Part shown: piece by piece, positions 1 to 11,647 of the stretch
Numbering within the stretch: the stretch's first letter is position 1
Layout: every line of letters begins with the position of its first letter
NCBI GenBank assembly: GCA_009801085.1
Contig: VNWV01000003.1
Span: 1,550,001 to 1,614,000, forward strand
Length of the DNA: 64,000 nucleotides
Source of the DNA: Lasiodiplodia sp. COLG20
Lineage: Eukaryota; Ascomycota; Dothideomycetes; Botryosphaeriales; Botryosphaeriaceae
Reading direction: 5' to 3'
Made by a program: the position numbers and the translations under genes
The notes under the pieces: generated by a model
The model's input: the letters and a program-made list of their open reading frames with translations, nothing else
Told to the model about the DNA's origin: nothing
The model's database searches: none

Positions 1-67
1 GTAAAAAAGTCAAGTTCTCTGCAAAAAAGAGTTCTCAACCAAGATGCCCCAATGATTTCTTTTGCAT

Positions 68-1656
68 CTACTCCACAATTTCTAGCTCGCCCGCCCGGTC
101 CTTGGCGAACGTGTCTTTCCACTCGTCCCAAATGCGCTGCAGCTCCTGCACGTACTGGGTGTGGACCTCGTCGACGTAAGCCGGGTCGGGCTTCTGGCTC
201 TGGACGACCTGGACGGGGCGGCCGACGACGACGTTGAGGGGGCGGCGGTAGGGCATCATGCCGACGTCGTAGTTGAAGACGCCGCGGGCGTGGAAGATGG
301 GGATGGTGAAGCCCATGAGCTTCTTGACGAGCAGCTGGAAGCGGTGGACGCGGGGGTGCTCTTGGGGGTTGAGCTGCTCGTAGAGCTCGTTCTCGCCGAA
401 GCACAGCACGGGGACCAGGTCGGCGCCGGTGCGCACCGCCATCTTGACGAAGCCCTTGCGGCGCGCCAGCACCAGGCGCATGCGGCCCGGCTCGGCGTCG
501 AGCGACTCGCGCGCGCCGCCGATGACGATGGTGATGGCGCGCCCCATGCCCTCGCCGTTGGGGCCGCCCTTGCTCAGCAGGTTCTCGCACGACTCGCGCG
601 ACACGCTGCCGATGCCCAGCCGGATCGCGTAGTCGCGGTACAGCGGGATGCGGAAGTTGGAGTCGAGCGTGAGGATCGTGTTGGTGATGCCCGGGAAGAG
701 CTGCGAGAAGCCCAGCGCTTCGGTCGCGAAGGCGGCGAAGGCCCCGTGCGAGATGATGCCGTGCGGGTGGTAGCCAAAGATGTACTTGCGCGTCGCCGGA
801 AGCTCCTGGGTGCGGTGCAGGCGAGCCGGGAAGTAGGACGCGTAGAGCGACCAGATGGGCAGGCGCCGCAGCCACTCTTTGCGGTGCCTGAGTGTTCCGT
901 CTTGTCCGGCGTTGGAGAAAAGGACGAATAGGGTGTATGGGAAAAGGACAGGCCATAGGAATGGGATGGAGCAGAGGAAGAAGAAGATGGTCAGCATGCC
1001 GACGATAGAGAGCGAGTGCAGGAGAACCATGAGAGTTTGGAGGCGACGGTGCAGCGGCACGTTGAGAGGAGCCCATCGTATCCTGTTGGTCTATCAGTCC
1101 GCCTGCGATGAGCCATTGACGGTGTGCATATAGAGACGTACTTGCTCCGTTCCCATCCTTTGCCAGCCTCTCTCCCGCTTGTCAGCTCGGGCTTCTCCTC
1201 TTTCTTGTTGTCCTGGCGGTGCTCCTTCTCGAACTCGTCATCAGGCTTCACGCTGGTGAGACGCACGCCGTGCGGACCCTCGAGCCTCTCATATATGACC
1301 TTCTTCTCGTCTTCCGTCTTCTTCGAGTCCTTGGGTCCATCCGGCGTCTCCGATGAATTGTGTCCGTTCACGGGGTTGCTCACGCCATCTACTTGTGAAT
1401 GCTCTGGCGGCGCGACGGCTGCATCTGCGAAGGATTTTTCGCTGGCTGGTGGCTGCGGAACAGGCAAGTCATCTTGCGGTTGGGGTACAGAGACGCTATT
1501 GAGGCTTCCATTGGACTTGGACTTCTTTTTCTTGCTGCCCTTGGACTTCTTCTGACCTGCGTCTGCTGGTTTTTCGGCAGCCTCGGCATACGACTTGGGC
1601 GTCATGTCGGCCTGCAGGCGGTCCTGCGGCTGCGAGGGCGAGGCGTTTTGCGACAT
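68..1656 (-). CDS. DGA1: Diacylglycerol O-acyltransferase type 2 (DGAT2)
   Basis: The CDS is complement(join(68..1082,1142..1656)), 509 aa. It should transfer acyl-CoA to diacylglycerol, the last step of triacylglycerol synthesis, at the ER and lipid droplets. The 59-nt intron (GTACGT..CAG) rejoins the frame as SKIRWAPLNVPLHRRLQ, typical of fungal DGAT2. A long hydrophobic hairpin follows (about residues 192-230), then the catalytic YHPHG motif with HPHG at about 277-280, and downstream the conserved GGARESL and RKGF segments. Residues 1-170 are a polar, low-complexity tail rich in Lys, Ser, Pro and Glu, with a Lys cluster near residue 40; many family members are nearer 350 aa and lack it. 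The start is the ATG giving MSQNAS; an in-frame ATG 66 nt upstream (MPRIPT) is possible. It is divergent from the STK19 gene. The family call is firm; the start is less sure. Confidence 0.93.
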
Positions 1657-2087
1657 GGTGACAATGGGGCTAGCGGCAGCAGCTCGCGGGGGGTTGAGGA
1701 GTGTTGGGATGCGCGGCATGGGGCCTGGGACGGGATGTCGCTTGCCGTGTAACAGGTGCAAATGACGTACGTCACGGGCCCCGACTTTGCGTACGAAAAG
1801 CTTGTGATTGCGCCGCGACTCGTGCGCTCCGCTCCATCTCTCCACGCACGCGCGGTCCGGAACGGCACATCACACAGTCCCTGCATGCCGCATCTCAGCC
1901 ACCGCTCCACCAGGGAGCATCAGCGAAGCCGCGGTGACCAACCTGGTGCCTGTCCCTGCGGTGGCAACTGCCAGGCGCGTGCCTGGCGAGTGCCGAGCCA
2001 GCCCGTCGGTGCTGCCTAGAGACCGCCGCTCACATTCTTTAGGCCTCCCGCGACAACTGCTTGACCTCCAGCTTGCTTCCTTCGCCC
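1657..2087. promoter_or_regulatory. Shared intergenic promoter region between DGAT2 and STK19 genes
   Basis: These 431 bp separate the start codons of two divergent genes and must hold both promoters. I see no clear TATA box and no gene. ORFs crossing it on the plus strand lack family resemblance. Confidence 0.6.
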
Positions 2088-3361
2088 ATGTCTTCCAGCT
2101 TCCAGACGACGCCCGCAAAATCCTCCCGCGTCACTAAACCCGCCCGCCGCAAGAGCAACAACCCGTTGCTACGCCGTTCGTCTTCATCGGCGTTCGCCAC
2201 AAGTCCGCGTCGCAAACCGTCGACCGAGTCCACCACCAAGGTCGGCGGTGGGAGCGATGAGAGGATATTTGACGAACCGCTGGATGACACGGGTCTCGTG
2301 GCCTCGTTAGCCACCGATCTCGAGCTGCGCGATGTGCCCCAGTTTATTCAGAACGTCAAGGCCAGGATGTTCACGCCTTTCCCCGAGCGCGCATCCGGTA
2401 TGAATGCTCAGAGGACGGCAGAAGTGCTGAACTTTCGCATTAATCTGCCACCAGTCGCATCTGTAGCGCATGTGCATGCTCTGAGCAAGTCTCCCACTGT
2501 TACAGAAAGAGAGATTGCGGAGTTAACGCGCGCTGGGGTCATACGGAAGGTTGTGATACCGGGACGAGGTGTCGGTAATGCTGCTGTAGGAGAAGGTTTG
2601 GTGCTCGTCTCGGAGTGGGAGAAGCTGGTTCGCTCGCATCCAGATTTGGATGGTGGGATGAAAGGTAATTTCTGCCACGCTGTTCTCCCAAACTTCAGCA
2701 TCTGACGGCGTATGCAGAGAAGTATATTTCACTGCTTCGCTCACAGCCGACTTCAGCCACCGTGTCGGCTGCGCAGCTCAGCAAAGAAGAAGTAACCGCA
2801 TTTTGCACCGCTGGATTTCTGACTTCAGCGAACCTTTCTGCTGGGAACGCCGAGCTCTTCTCCCGCCCCGGCGCCGCGTCCTTGGGCTCGCTCGCCAGCT
2901 CCAGTGCCAAAGCTGCGTCCGGCTCGCTAAATGCTGTTGGGGGCGCCAACGCCTTTACATCTAGCGGTGCAAGTGGAGGTGGTGTGGTATCGACCGACAG
3001 ACAAAGGAAAGCGCCGGGCGGGGTCTACAGCTTTGCGCTGCCCAACATGGGGCTGTACCTTCGGTTGTTGACCACTGCACGTGCGCATTTGCTTAGCCTG
3101 CTGAGCAAGACGTCCAGATACAAAGAAGCGCCCATGAGTCTGCTCAAGGAGCGCTGGGACGGAGGTATCGCAGGCGAGGATATGGCAAGTAAAGCGCGCA
3201 AGGCGAGGGGCGACTTTACCGGCGTATCACCCGGGCGGACCAAGAAGTGGAAGTCGTTCTATGGCTTGAGCTTCGACTGGGTTCTCGAAGAGTGCGCAGG
3301 CAGCGGGCTGGTTGAGCTGTTCCAGACCCACAGTGTGGGCGTCGGGGTTAGAGCGACGTGA
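2088..3361 (+). CDS. STK19-family winged-helix protein
   Basis: The CDS is join(2088..2664,2718..3361), 406 aa. The 53-nt intron (GTAATT..GCAG) restores the frame as GGMKEKYISLLRS. The N-terminus (about residues 1-60) is basic and Ser/Pro-rich with PARRKS-type patches, suggesting nuclear localisation. The body contains the conserved stretches VPQFIQNVKARMF, LTRAGVIRKVVIPGRG and GVYSFALPNMGLYLRLL, with a C-terminal DWVLEECAGSGLVELFQT. The family was named serine/threonine kinase 19, but no protein-kinase motifs (glycine loop, HRD, DFG) are visible. Work on the human protein describes a DNA-binding winged-helix factor in transcription-coupled repair; a similar role here is inference. The track-like longer start upstream is TTG; the first in-frame ATG (MSSSF) was used. 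Confidence 0.85.
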
Positions 3362-4366
3362 CCTGCGATCGATTGATGCCGGCTTTCAACTGCCGTGCGC
3401 GCGCCCAGCATGACGAGAAATACATTCGCCTTGTATCGCAATATAGAAAGCATATGTTCAGCAGAGCGGCGAGACCAGTGTTGACGAACCGGTGGGATGC
3501 GGCTCGGGACGACGGGACTAGGTGGTATGCATGTCAGCAAGCGTTATCGCCAGGCTGGGGCCTTGGTATGCGGACTGACGTCTTGACTCAGTATTACGAG
3601 ACCCAATTTAACGGCGCCAACATTCGAACAGAAATTAGCAGAGAAGGTGATCATACAGGGACCGTACTACGGATGAATTGAAGATTTTGAACTCCATATA
3701 TACACCCAATCGACTTTAAGTTAGGTGGATTGGTTCCAGGATAAGCTAAACAACAGCAGTGCCGCATCGTGGGCGAAGTAACATGGTGACCACGATGTGG
3801 TCCTCGAGGACCCACTGTTTTAAGCATAATGGCGCGTGGGATGGAAGACCAGGCACCATCCGGCGCGAGCCTAAACTAAAGCTTCTGACTCTCAGCGCCG
3901 CCAACTCCACGCCCAGAGTAGCTCAGACCAAGCTCGAGCTTCTAGCGGCAGGGCGCCGAGTATCTCGCATTCTGGTCAGCTTGCAATCGTATCGCAAGCC
4001 GAAGAGATGTTCTTTGAATCTGCAGCTGGTGAGCTCTTGACGCCACCCCCCTGCAGCAAGCAGGAAGCGGGGGCGTCGCTCAATGGTGGGACGACCACGC
4101 GCGGAAGACCTGCGCCGAGCGGGTGACATAGAGGTGCGCCCGCTCCACTGGGGCGCCCTCATTCGGTTTAAGCGTCGAACCTTGGGGGGCAAGCCATGCG
4201 TATATTTTGCCGGCCGCGGCAGCCAAGCTTCATTGCGTCCAGCACGACCGGGATTTCCTATTTAATAGCTTGAACGCTACTTACCCTAGGTGTTTCGAAG
4301 CCATCCCCTCGTCTTCGTCTTCGCTCCTCTCTCCGTGCTCAATCGCCCATCCCACCACCTTTCACC
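3362..4366. other. Intergenic, no gene recognised
   Basis: This 1.0-kb stretch lies between the STK19 gene and the CFEM gene. Short ORFs occur in several frames but none has a recognisable domain or plausible splice partners. The last 110 bp are the CFEM promoter. Confidence 0.5.
4259..4268 (+). promoter_or_regulatory. TATA-like element of the CFEM gene
   Basis: TATTTAATAG lies 99 bp upstream of the ATG at 4367, followed by a pyrimidine-rich leader. The position fits a fungal core promoter; this is inferred from sequence only. Confidence 0.4.
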
Positions 4367-5120
4367 ATGCGCTTCTCTACAATCTCTACCATTATTGGCT
4401 TCAGCAGCCTTGCGCTTGCGCAGACTCAGCTGCTCCCCCAGTGCGCTGTGAGTAACCTTTCACCCCCTACCTCCAATCCACCAATGGTCGCGCTCAAAGC
4501 TACCGTATAATCGCCGGCCGCCTTCGTCATGCGCGATTCCTGGCACACCAAACTGGCGCACGGCAAACTCTGGCTCCACCCAAACATGATCATATACTGA
4601 CCTCGTCTGATCGCCAACAATAGCAATCATGCGTTGGTACCGACTTCGGCGGCTGCAGCACTCTTGATGTCGAGTGCATTTGCAACAACAAGGACCTGAT
4701 CACGGGCCTGGCCTGCTGCGTCTCCACCAGCTGCGACGCCGCAGACCAGCAGAGTACGTCTTCAGCCTCACACCATGCGCAACGAGCGCCCAACGACTAA
4801 CAAAATCTCGCATCACAGCCGTCATCGATTTCGCGCAGAACCTCTGCAAGCCGCAAGGCGTGACCGACCTGCCGACCACGGCCACCTGCGCCTCGGGCGC
4901 CTCCTCGGCCACCGGCTCCGCGTCGAGTGGCAGCAGCTCCGCGTCCTCGACCGCTGCGAGCGCGTCTGCCAGCGCGACTAGGTCGGCTGCGTCCAGCGCG
5001 TCGTCGGCGGCGAGCAGCGCGACTTCTGCTGCGGCCACTGGCGCCGCTGGTGTGTGCTCGGGTAACGCTGCGGGTATGGGTTTCGGTCTGGTGCTGGCTG
5101 GTCTGATGGGTGCTCTGTAA
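4367..5120 (+). CDS. CFEM-domain GPI-anchored cell-surface protein
   Basis: The CDS is join(4367..4447,4624..4753,4819..5120), 170 aa; no single ORF shows it because the domain is split by two introns. Residues 1-18 form a signal peptide ending ALA. The CFEM domain spans about residues 25-85 with the typical cysteine order: LPQC, QSC, GGC, then DVECIC, ACC, TSC and finally NLC 15 residues on. The Asp before ECIC is the residue used for haem-iron binding in characterised CFEM proteins. The rest is Ser/Ala/Thr-rich, as in glycosylated wall stalks, and ends in a hydrophobic tail (GMGFGLVLAGLMGAL) typical of a GPI signal. The protein should be outside the membrane or in the wall, in haem/iron uptake, adhesion or host interaction; which of these is not decidable here. 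Confidence 0.9.
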
Positions 5121-5623
5121 GAGGACGCGGAAAGAGCGCGTTCGGACTGGTATCATTGACTTCGAGGAGAGAAAGGAAATTGAGGATGCTTGACGAAATA
5201 CCTTATGCGGATGAAATGCTTTGCTTCAGTTTGAGAGGCCACTCGCGCGTTGTATCGTTTGCGATCCAGGCTTAATTGTAATACAATAAGACACTTATTT
5301 TCGCGACGTATATACTGCTTTCATCAGTGAAGAGATCAGGCCATCAGCAGTTCAGCACTCGATGCAGCCATGTGCGGCCAATGCATTGTTCCGTTGGCAG
5401 CGCGCGGGTCTGATGCTGAGATGAGAGGGCGATCGGCCGGTCTTGGCGCTTGCCAGTTCTGCCGCTCACCACCGCCCACACGCTTAGCGAACCCCACCGG
5501 CACACCGCCAAGCCAGCAAATTGGCCGGGCCATTCCCTCTGGTTTTCCACCGCTCAAGGACGACAACGCTTTCGACACAGTCCCCATCCCTCCCGAAAAG
5601 AACCACTTCTTCTCGCCGTCACC
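5121..5623. other. Intergenic region, RPL38 promoter
   Basis: These 503 bp hold the CFEM 3' region and the promoter of RPL38. No gene is seen. Confidence 0.5.
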
Positions 5624-6316
5624 ATGCCTTCCGAGGTCTCCGACATCAAGCAGTTCATTGAGATCTGCCGCCGCAAGGACGCTTCCTGTGCGTTTGCTCC
5701 TTTCCGCTTCACCTCATAATGCACACCTGGCTGCATCCGGACGGTCCAATGGCGATGGTTTAGGCGGGGGCGCAGCGATCGAGTAAAAATGAAGCGGAGC
5801 GAGCGTGGTCAAATCGCCCTGTCGCGGGGATTCTCGAGTGAAAGAGAGCGCAACAATGCCGTGGTTTTCCTGGGAAAGCACCACGTCTCGAGCCCATTTT
5901 GGAGGAAGTCAAGACAGACAAAATCGCTGCGCCGCCGTTTGACCTGATGCCACTGGATTTGTCTACACCAACATGCACACAAACGTTACCATGGAGCAAG
6001 AGTGACTAACGTCGTGTGTTTCCGTGGTACAGCTGCGCGCATCAAGAAGAACAAGAAGAACAGCCAGACCAAGTTCAAGGTCCGCTGCCACCGCTACCTG
6101 TACACCCTCGTCCTCAAGGACTCCGACAAGGCCGAGAAGCTTAAGCAGTCCCTTCCCCCGGGTACGTCAACTCCTTCCACGAACGACAGCAACCGGCCTG
6201 GAAATCTTGCGTGGGAAGCAAAAGGCGACAAGGACTTCCGGCTAACATGACATCTTTCAGGTCTTACCATCACCGACGTTCCCAAGAAGAACGCCAAGGG
6301 CAAGCGCACCGCATAA
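5624..6316 (+). CDS. RPL38: 60S ribosomal protein L38 (eL38)
   Basis: The CDS is join(5624..5687,6033..6161,6261..6316), 82 aa, the usual length. It is a structural protein of the large ribosomal subunit. The spliced protein reads [21 protein letters not shown], then [39 protein letters not shown] and [14 protein letters not shown], which is the eL38 family throughout. Intron 1 is 345 nt with a GTGCGT donor and a good GTGACTAAC branch site; intron 2 is 99 nt. An early long intron is typical of fungal ribosomal protein genes. I looked for snoRNA C/D boxes in intron 1 and found no convincing set. Confidence 0.96.
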
Positions 6317-7531
6317 ATGCGTTAAAACGGGAAACGAGGGGGTCGTGGTAGAGTGACGATGTTGATGACAGCGGCGGGGATTCGAGAAAAAGGAAAGAAA
6401 TTCCATTACCGGGAGAAGATACCTGGGGAGTTTGGCTGCGGAAATCCCTTCGCCGAACCGGGAGGGTTTCTTGCGGTTTTCTTCGTAAAATCATAGAAGC
6501 TGGAAAGAAATAGCTTCGACACCCGGCGTTCATCAATGGGATAAACTGTGTCACGGTTCAAATACTCTCACGCTTTTACGTCAAATGCCGTGCCTTGTGA
6601 CTTGATTTTTTATTTCTCGTTGGGGGTGCTCCTTGATAGCTTTCGTAACCTCGAAGTTACTGGCTGAACTATTTTAGGAGTCGTCGACTTTCACGCCAAT
6701 GACATCAACAACGTGGAACAATCAGACTGGCTTCTATATAGCAGGAGCGCGAGTGCGACGAACAAACTAAAGGCTCTTAGCAAACGGCTGCATTGCACAT
6801 CATCCTTTTTTTTTTTTTCTACGCTTAGTCTGCCATACTATGTTCGTATCTAAATATAAGGCTTTTATCTCGATGGCCGGACCCAAAGTCTCTTTCTACA
6901 TCTCCCCTCGGATGCAACACATTCTGTTCTTGCGGCCCTTCGTCTGCCTGAAATATATCAAGACGCCAAAGGATAGCAGCTAGAGAATCAAATGAGACGA
7001 GGAGATGAGGCTCAGTCTGAAGAAATTAATAGCTAGAAACTCAATATACGCTACGGGAAGCTCTCAGCCAAATAAATGGCCGGGCAACACATGCATCTTC
7101 ACCAGCGTGAGAGTCCTTCACTCAACCACAGTTACTTCCTTTCGCTATTCAAATCTCTAGTAAGGTGGCCTCGATCGACAACGTCTACATACATCTAGAC
7201 CTATTTTTCAGCCACAGTGGCGAGCTGAATGAGTACAAAGGGCACTCTATATGGTACTCGTCTTTCTGTCAACCTATGATTGGAAATGTGAACAAAGAAG
7301 CAAAAGCAGCCGCCTCATCATATCCTCACCAGCATTGTTCATTAACAAATCACAGCAGCTACAGTACCATCTTTGAGCAGCATACCTTGTCGCCATGTAT
7401 AAATTACTCATGTTTCACACCAGATGGTTAATTCAGACCAAGATTCACGAATAAATTCCCACTAGCTCTGTAACATTTTCGAGACTTTACGACTTTCAAG
7501 GTAAATTTACGACCGCACTTAAACCTTCAAG
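6317..7531. other. AT-rich intergenic region
   Basis: About 1.2 kb following RPL38, AT-richer than its flanks, with a run of T at about 6807-6818. An 88-codon open frame near 7165-7431 has no ATG at its start and no recognisable domain. Nothing else is seen. Confidence 0.45.
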
Positions 7532-7621
7532 ATGAAGTGGACCTGCTGCTGGTGTTATAAGAAGCAGACTTCTGGCAGTACCTGCAAGAACTGTGGACAC
7601 GATCAGTGCTCTTACTGCTAG
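7532..7621 (+). CDS. 29-residue cysteine-rich zinc-ribbon-like small protein
   Basis: A short intronless frame, ATG to TAG. The peptide starts MKWTCCWC and ends with TCKNCGHDQCSYC, with eight cysteines and one His in 29 residues. The pattern is three Cys-x-x-Cys pairs, the second pair followed by Gly-His, which resembles a minimal zinc ribbon; very short fungal proteins of this look are known, but I cannot name a function. There is no signal peptide. It stands alone in a 2.1-kb gap, on the same strand as its neighbours. The cysteine spacing is unlikely by chance in AT-rich sequence, but expression is unproven. Confidence 0.45.
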   Translation: MKWTCCWCYKKQTSGSTCKNCGHDQCSYC

Positions 7622-8471
7622 AATCACAAGATATAGTTCTCTAGCGGGCCTTGGGAAAGTATATATATCAATGGCATAGCTATTGCTTTCGAACCTCTAC
7701 TACGAAGTGATCGCGTGACTAGACAATGACCACCTTTGCTGGCCTGGGATAAACGAAGCAAGAATTCAACCGTTTCGCTCGCTTGCGGAGAGACCGAGGA
7801 AAGGGCTGAGCCACGATGGCAATCTCGCGTCCGACGTTGAGCCGGGAGCAGATCGGTTGCCTGGCGCGTTATGGTCGTGAGGCTAGGAAATTAGCCGTGG
7901 TGCATGCAAGGTGAAGTCAATTGCAAGCCAGCCCGAGGCTAGGTAGTGATCCATTCCAATTGACCTGCTCGTACTCAAGGGGCATTTGATGCACGTAGAG
8001 CATGTGCTGCAGCGGATGGCGTCACAAAGTCGGGTGTGCATATCCGCAACGGCTCCACGGAGGTTGTTTGATCAACAATGGGGACGCGTGCACGCGTGGA
8101 CCAAGCTCGAGCAGCAGCAGCTCTCTTGATTGCTTCCCGCAGCGGCGCCACGCCGCCGTTCCTGTAGCGCTCGCGAACAGGTTGCCCCTGAGTTGGCGAC
8201 TCTCGTTATTAAACGCAATCGTATCCGCGAGCGGGGAGAAAGAGGAAGGAGATCACCGCCGGAAGAGTAGCTAAGAACAGCTGTCAACACCCCAGGCCAA
8301 TCACGAACCTCCGCTGCCAGGAACACCCAAGGTATACGACCCAGAGGTACCCGCGCTCCACAGCAGTAAAAAAACGTCGCACGCATTCCGGCCGATAGAA
8401 TAAATTCCCGGGCCCCGCCCTCAGTCGCTCCTTTTTTCCCTTTTTGCGGTTCTTTCGGAACACGGCGGTCC
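7622..8471. other. Intergenic, promoter of the GH47 gene
   Basis: 850 bp with no recognisable gene. Overlapping antisense frames over 8072-8560 have no family resemblance. Confidence 0.45.
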
Positions 8472-10791
8472 ATGAACATCAACCGCGACCCGTTCGGCCT
8501 GCGCCCCTCGATCGCTCCCAATAACGCCTTCTCCGTGCTGCAGCAGTCGGCCGCCCGCAACGCCGCCCGCTATTCGCAGAAGATCGTCGAGAGCGGGCAG
8601 CAGGCCCTGGAATCCGGCCGCCAGGCCCTCGAGGACGTCGCCGCCAGCGACCAGTGGCAGACCGTCCAGCAGACCGCGACCGACGCCATGGCCTTCGCCG
8701 TCCCGCGCAACGTCCCCAACTTCGACGGCCCCCAGCGCCGCTTCGAGGACTCGGCCTGGGCCAGCTCCGGCCGCTCGCGCTTCCCCGCCTCGCCCACCCC
8801 CGACACCAACAATGGCGTCATTGCGAGCAGCAGCAGTGCCGCTGGCGCTGCTGGCGCCGCCGTGACCGACCGCCTCGGTGGCATGTTTGGCGACGGCGGC
8901 AAGGAGCTCCCCATGTACAAGGACAAGCCGTACAACTACGGCAGCTCCGGCCGTCGAGGCTGGTTCCGCCGCCGACGGACCCTCATATTTGGTGTTCTCG
9001 CCTTCTTCGTTTTCCTATACTGGTTCGGGGTGTTTTCGAACTCGGAGGAGAACAAGGGAACTAGTGGCTCTGGGCTCTTTAGCGGCATGATGTCGGGCAA
9101 GACGTCGGCCGTTGTCGACTGGGACGAGCGGCGCGACCGCGTGCGGGACGCCTTCAAGCTGAGCTGGGATGCGTACGAGAAATACGCCTGGGGTACGTCG
9201 TGATAGCTGTGGTCTATTATTCGGACCCTTCGGCTTCCACACCCCTCCTGGGGCCAGATTTAGCTGACTTATCAATCGCTGGCCAGGCTACGACGAGTTT
9301 CACCCCGTCTCGAAGAAGGGCCGCCAGATGGTGCCGGGTGGAATGGGCTGGATCATCGTGGATGCGCTTGACACGCTCATCCTCATGAACCTGACGACCC
9401 AATTGACTCACGCCCGCGAGTGGGTTTCGACCTCCCTGGACTACGAAAAGGACCACGATGTCAATACGTTTGAGACGACCATCCGCATGCTGGGTGGTCT
9501 GCTCTCTGCTCACTACCTGAGCACTGAGTTCCCCCACTACGCGCCCATTGCTTTGAAGGAGGGCGAGGAGGACTTGTTCCAAGAGAAGGCCGCTGACCTT
9601 GCGGACCGTCTGTTAGGCGCATACGAGTCTAACTCGGGCATTCCGTATGCTAGCATCAACCTCAAGACGGGCGAGGGTATCCGGTCACATGCCGACGGCG
9701 GTGCTTCTTCGACGGCTGAGGCGACAAGTCTGCAGCTCGAGATGAAGTACATTGCTAAGTTGACAGGCGAGGTGCACTACTGGGAGAGGGCGGAGAAGAT
9801 CATGAAGGTCGTGGATGATTTGGAGCCCGAGGACGGCCTCGTGCCCATCTTTATCAACCCCGACCGCGGCATCTTCCAAGGCCACAACATTCGCCTGGGC
9901 AGCCGCGGCGATTCCTACTATGAGTATCTCATCAAGCAGTATCTGCAGACGTCCAAGCAGGAGCCCGTTTATAAGGAAATGTGGGAGGAGACTCTGTACG
10001 GCATGCGGAAGCACCTTATCACCTACTCGTCTTCGGCGAACTTGACTGTCCTCGGCGAGCGACCCAACGGTCTGGGTGGCGATCTCTCGCCCAAGATTGA
10101 TCATTTGGTGTGCTTCTTGCCAGGAACCATTGCGCTGGGTGCGACGGAGGGTAAGACGCTTGCAGAGGCTCGCCAGAGCCCCTCCTGGGGAAAGAAGCAG
10201 GAGGACGACATGGAGTTGGCAAGGGAGCTTATGAAGACGTGTTGGGGTATGTACAAGGTCACCGCAACCGGCCTAGCGCCCGAAATCACCTACTTTAAGG
10301 TGGACGAGCCGCCACGCATGTGGGAGAGCTGGGCCGATAAGGTGACGAGCCCGGCCGAGCTGGACGACAGCAATGAAGCCAACTGGAAGTCCGACTACGA
10401 CATCAAGGTGGCGGACAGGCACAACCTGCAGCGGCCGGAGACGGTCGAGTCGCTGTTCTACATGTGGCGCATCACCGGCGAAGTCAAGTACCGGGAATGG
10501 GGCTGGGAGATGTTCCAGGCGTTCGTCAAGTACACGCTCGTTGAGGACGGTTCCGGCTTCACGTCCATCAACGACGTGACCAACCTCTCACCGCCCGCCC
10601 GCGACAACATGGAAAGCTTCTGGTTGGCCGAGACGCTCAAGTACCTCTACCTGCTCTTCGGTCCGGACGATGTCCTGCCCCTCACCGACATGGTCCTCAA
10701 CACCGAGGCTCACCCTATGCCCCAATTCGAGATGGGCAAGCTGTTCAAAACGGGATGGGAAAGGAAGCCAAGGGCGAAGGGGAGTTCGTAA
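8472..10791 (+). CDS. MNS1: ER mannosyl-oligosaccharide 1,2-alpha-mannosidase (GH47)
   Basis: The CDS is join(8472..9192,9287..10791), 741 aa. It should trim alpha-1,2-mannose from N-glycans in the ER or Golgi lumen. It is a type II membrane protein: a cytosolic N-terminus of about 170 residues, basic RRRR, one membrane segment (TLIFGVLAFFVFLYWFGVF), then the lumenal (alpha/alpha)-barrel. Family motifs are clear: AWGYDEFHPVSKKG across the 94-nt intron, WIIVDALDTLILMNL, FETTIRMLGGLLSAHY, LADRLLGAYES, HLVCFLPG, LAPEITYF, RPETVESLFYMWR and DNMESFWLAETLKYLYLLF. The final TEAHP is the family's calcium-binding Thr region. The N-terminal extension makes it longer than the usual 550-600 aa. Intron phase (TGG-G|GC-TAC) is unambiguous. 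Confidence 0.95.
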
Positions 10792-11647
10792 TTGAGGAGG
10801 TTCCGTACTGTGATGGCTGGGCAGACTGGAAGGAAGCGACAGTTGTGTTAGGCCCACAGTGGACAGCATGCACCGGCGTTTATAAGGTCTTTGGAGCGGG
10901 TAATCAGCATAGAGATATCATTTCAGTAACGTTTTTTCTCTGTCACATTCAACCTTGTTTCGGTCCCTGGTCTTCCCTTATCTCTTGTGTCTTTTCCCTT
11001 TTCTCTCTTCCAGCGCCAGTTGTCTGATGGCGAGAGCGACGATATCGGCGATGATTCGGGATAATGAGCAGCGAAGATTGGGGCCCTCGTTCTCCGCAAA
11101 TCGGCGGGCGGGCTTGATCGACCGACGCCCCCGACTGCTGGAGACCAAAGCTTTCTCCATCAGTCCGGCACTGGTGCGTCATCACTTGCTCTCGGCAATC
11201 ATGCTTAGGAAGGCTCTCGTTTTGCTATCAAATATGGGCCGAGTTGCTGCTTCTTCTCTTCCTCTCCCTCCTTTGGCCTAAAGTGGGTCTTGCGCAATTG
11301 ACTTAGTTCTGGATCCCTGACTTGCGATTCCTAACTCCGCATCATTTGTCACCGAAGTCGGTGCTGGTTCCCCGGATCTAAGGATCATTCGGTGGAGCTC
11401 ATAACTCGTGGGCGGTCCTTCTCTCTTGAAAAAGGTCGTGCTTTTGCTCGGGACTTGCGGTCGGGGTTCGATTAGCGTCACTGTGGGTTTAAGTTACAAA
11501 AGGTAAGGTTTCTTTGCTTTCCACTTTCCGCTCTTCTCTCTAGCTGTCTCTTTTCCGTCAGGTTGTTGAACCGGTATTTCTGACCTTTTGATAGTGTGTC
11601 AAACTCAATTAAATTCAATTGGTTGCAGAACGAAGCAAGTCATCATC
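10792..11647. other. Intergenic, no gene recognised
   Basis: 856 bp between two plus-strand genes. It holds the GH47 3' region and the promoter of the FMN-dependent oxidase. Confidence 0.5.

Noticed and set aside
161..931. Long plus-strand frame of 256 codons
   Set aside because: Antisense shadow of the DGAT2 catalytic exon in GC-rich codons; composition is Ala/Asp/Val-rich with no domain.
2088..3361. Protein kinase function for the STK19-family gene
   Set aside because: The historical name suggests a kinase, but no glycine loop, HRD or DFG motif is present.
5688..6032. snoRNA inside the 345-nt RPL38 intron
   Set aside because: No convincing C/D or H/ACA box set could be read.
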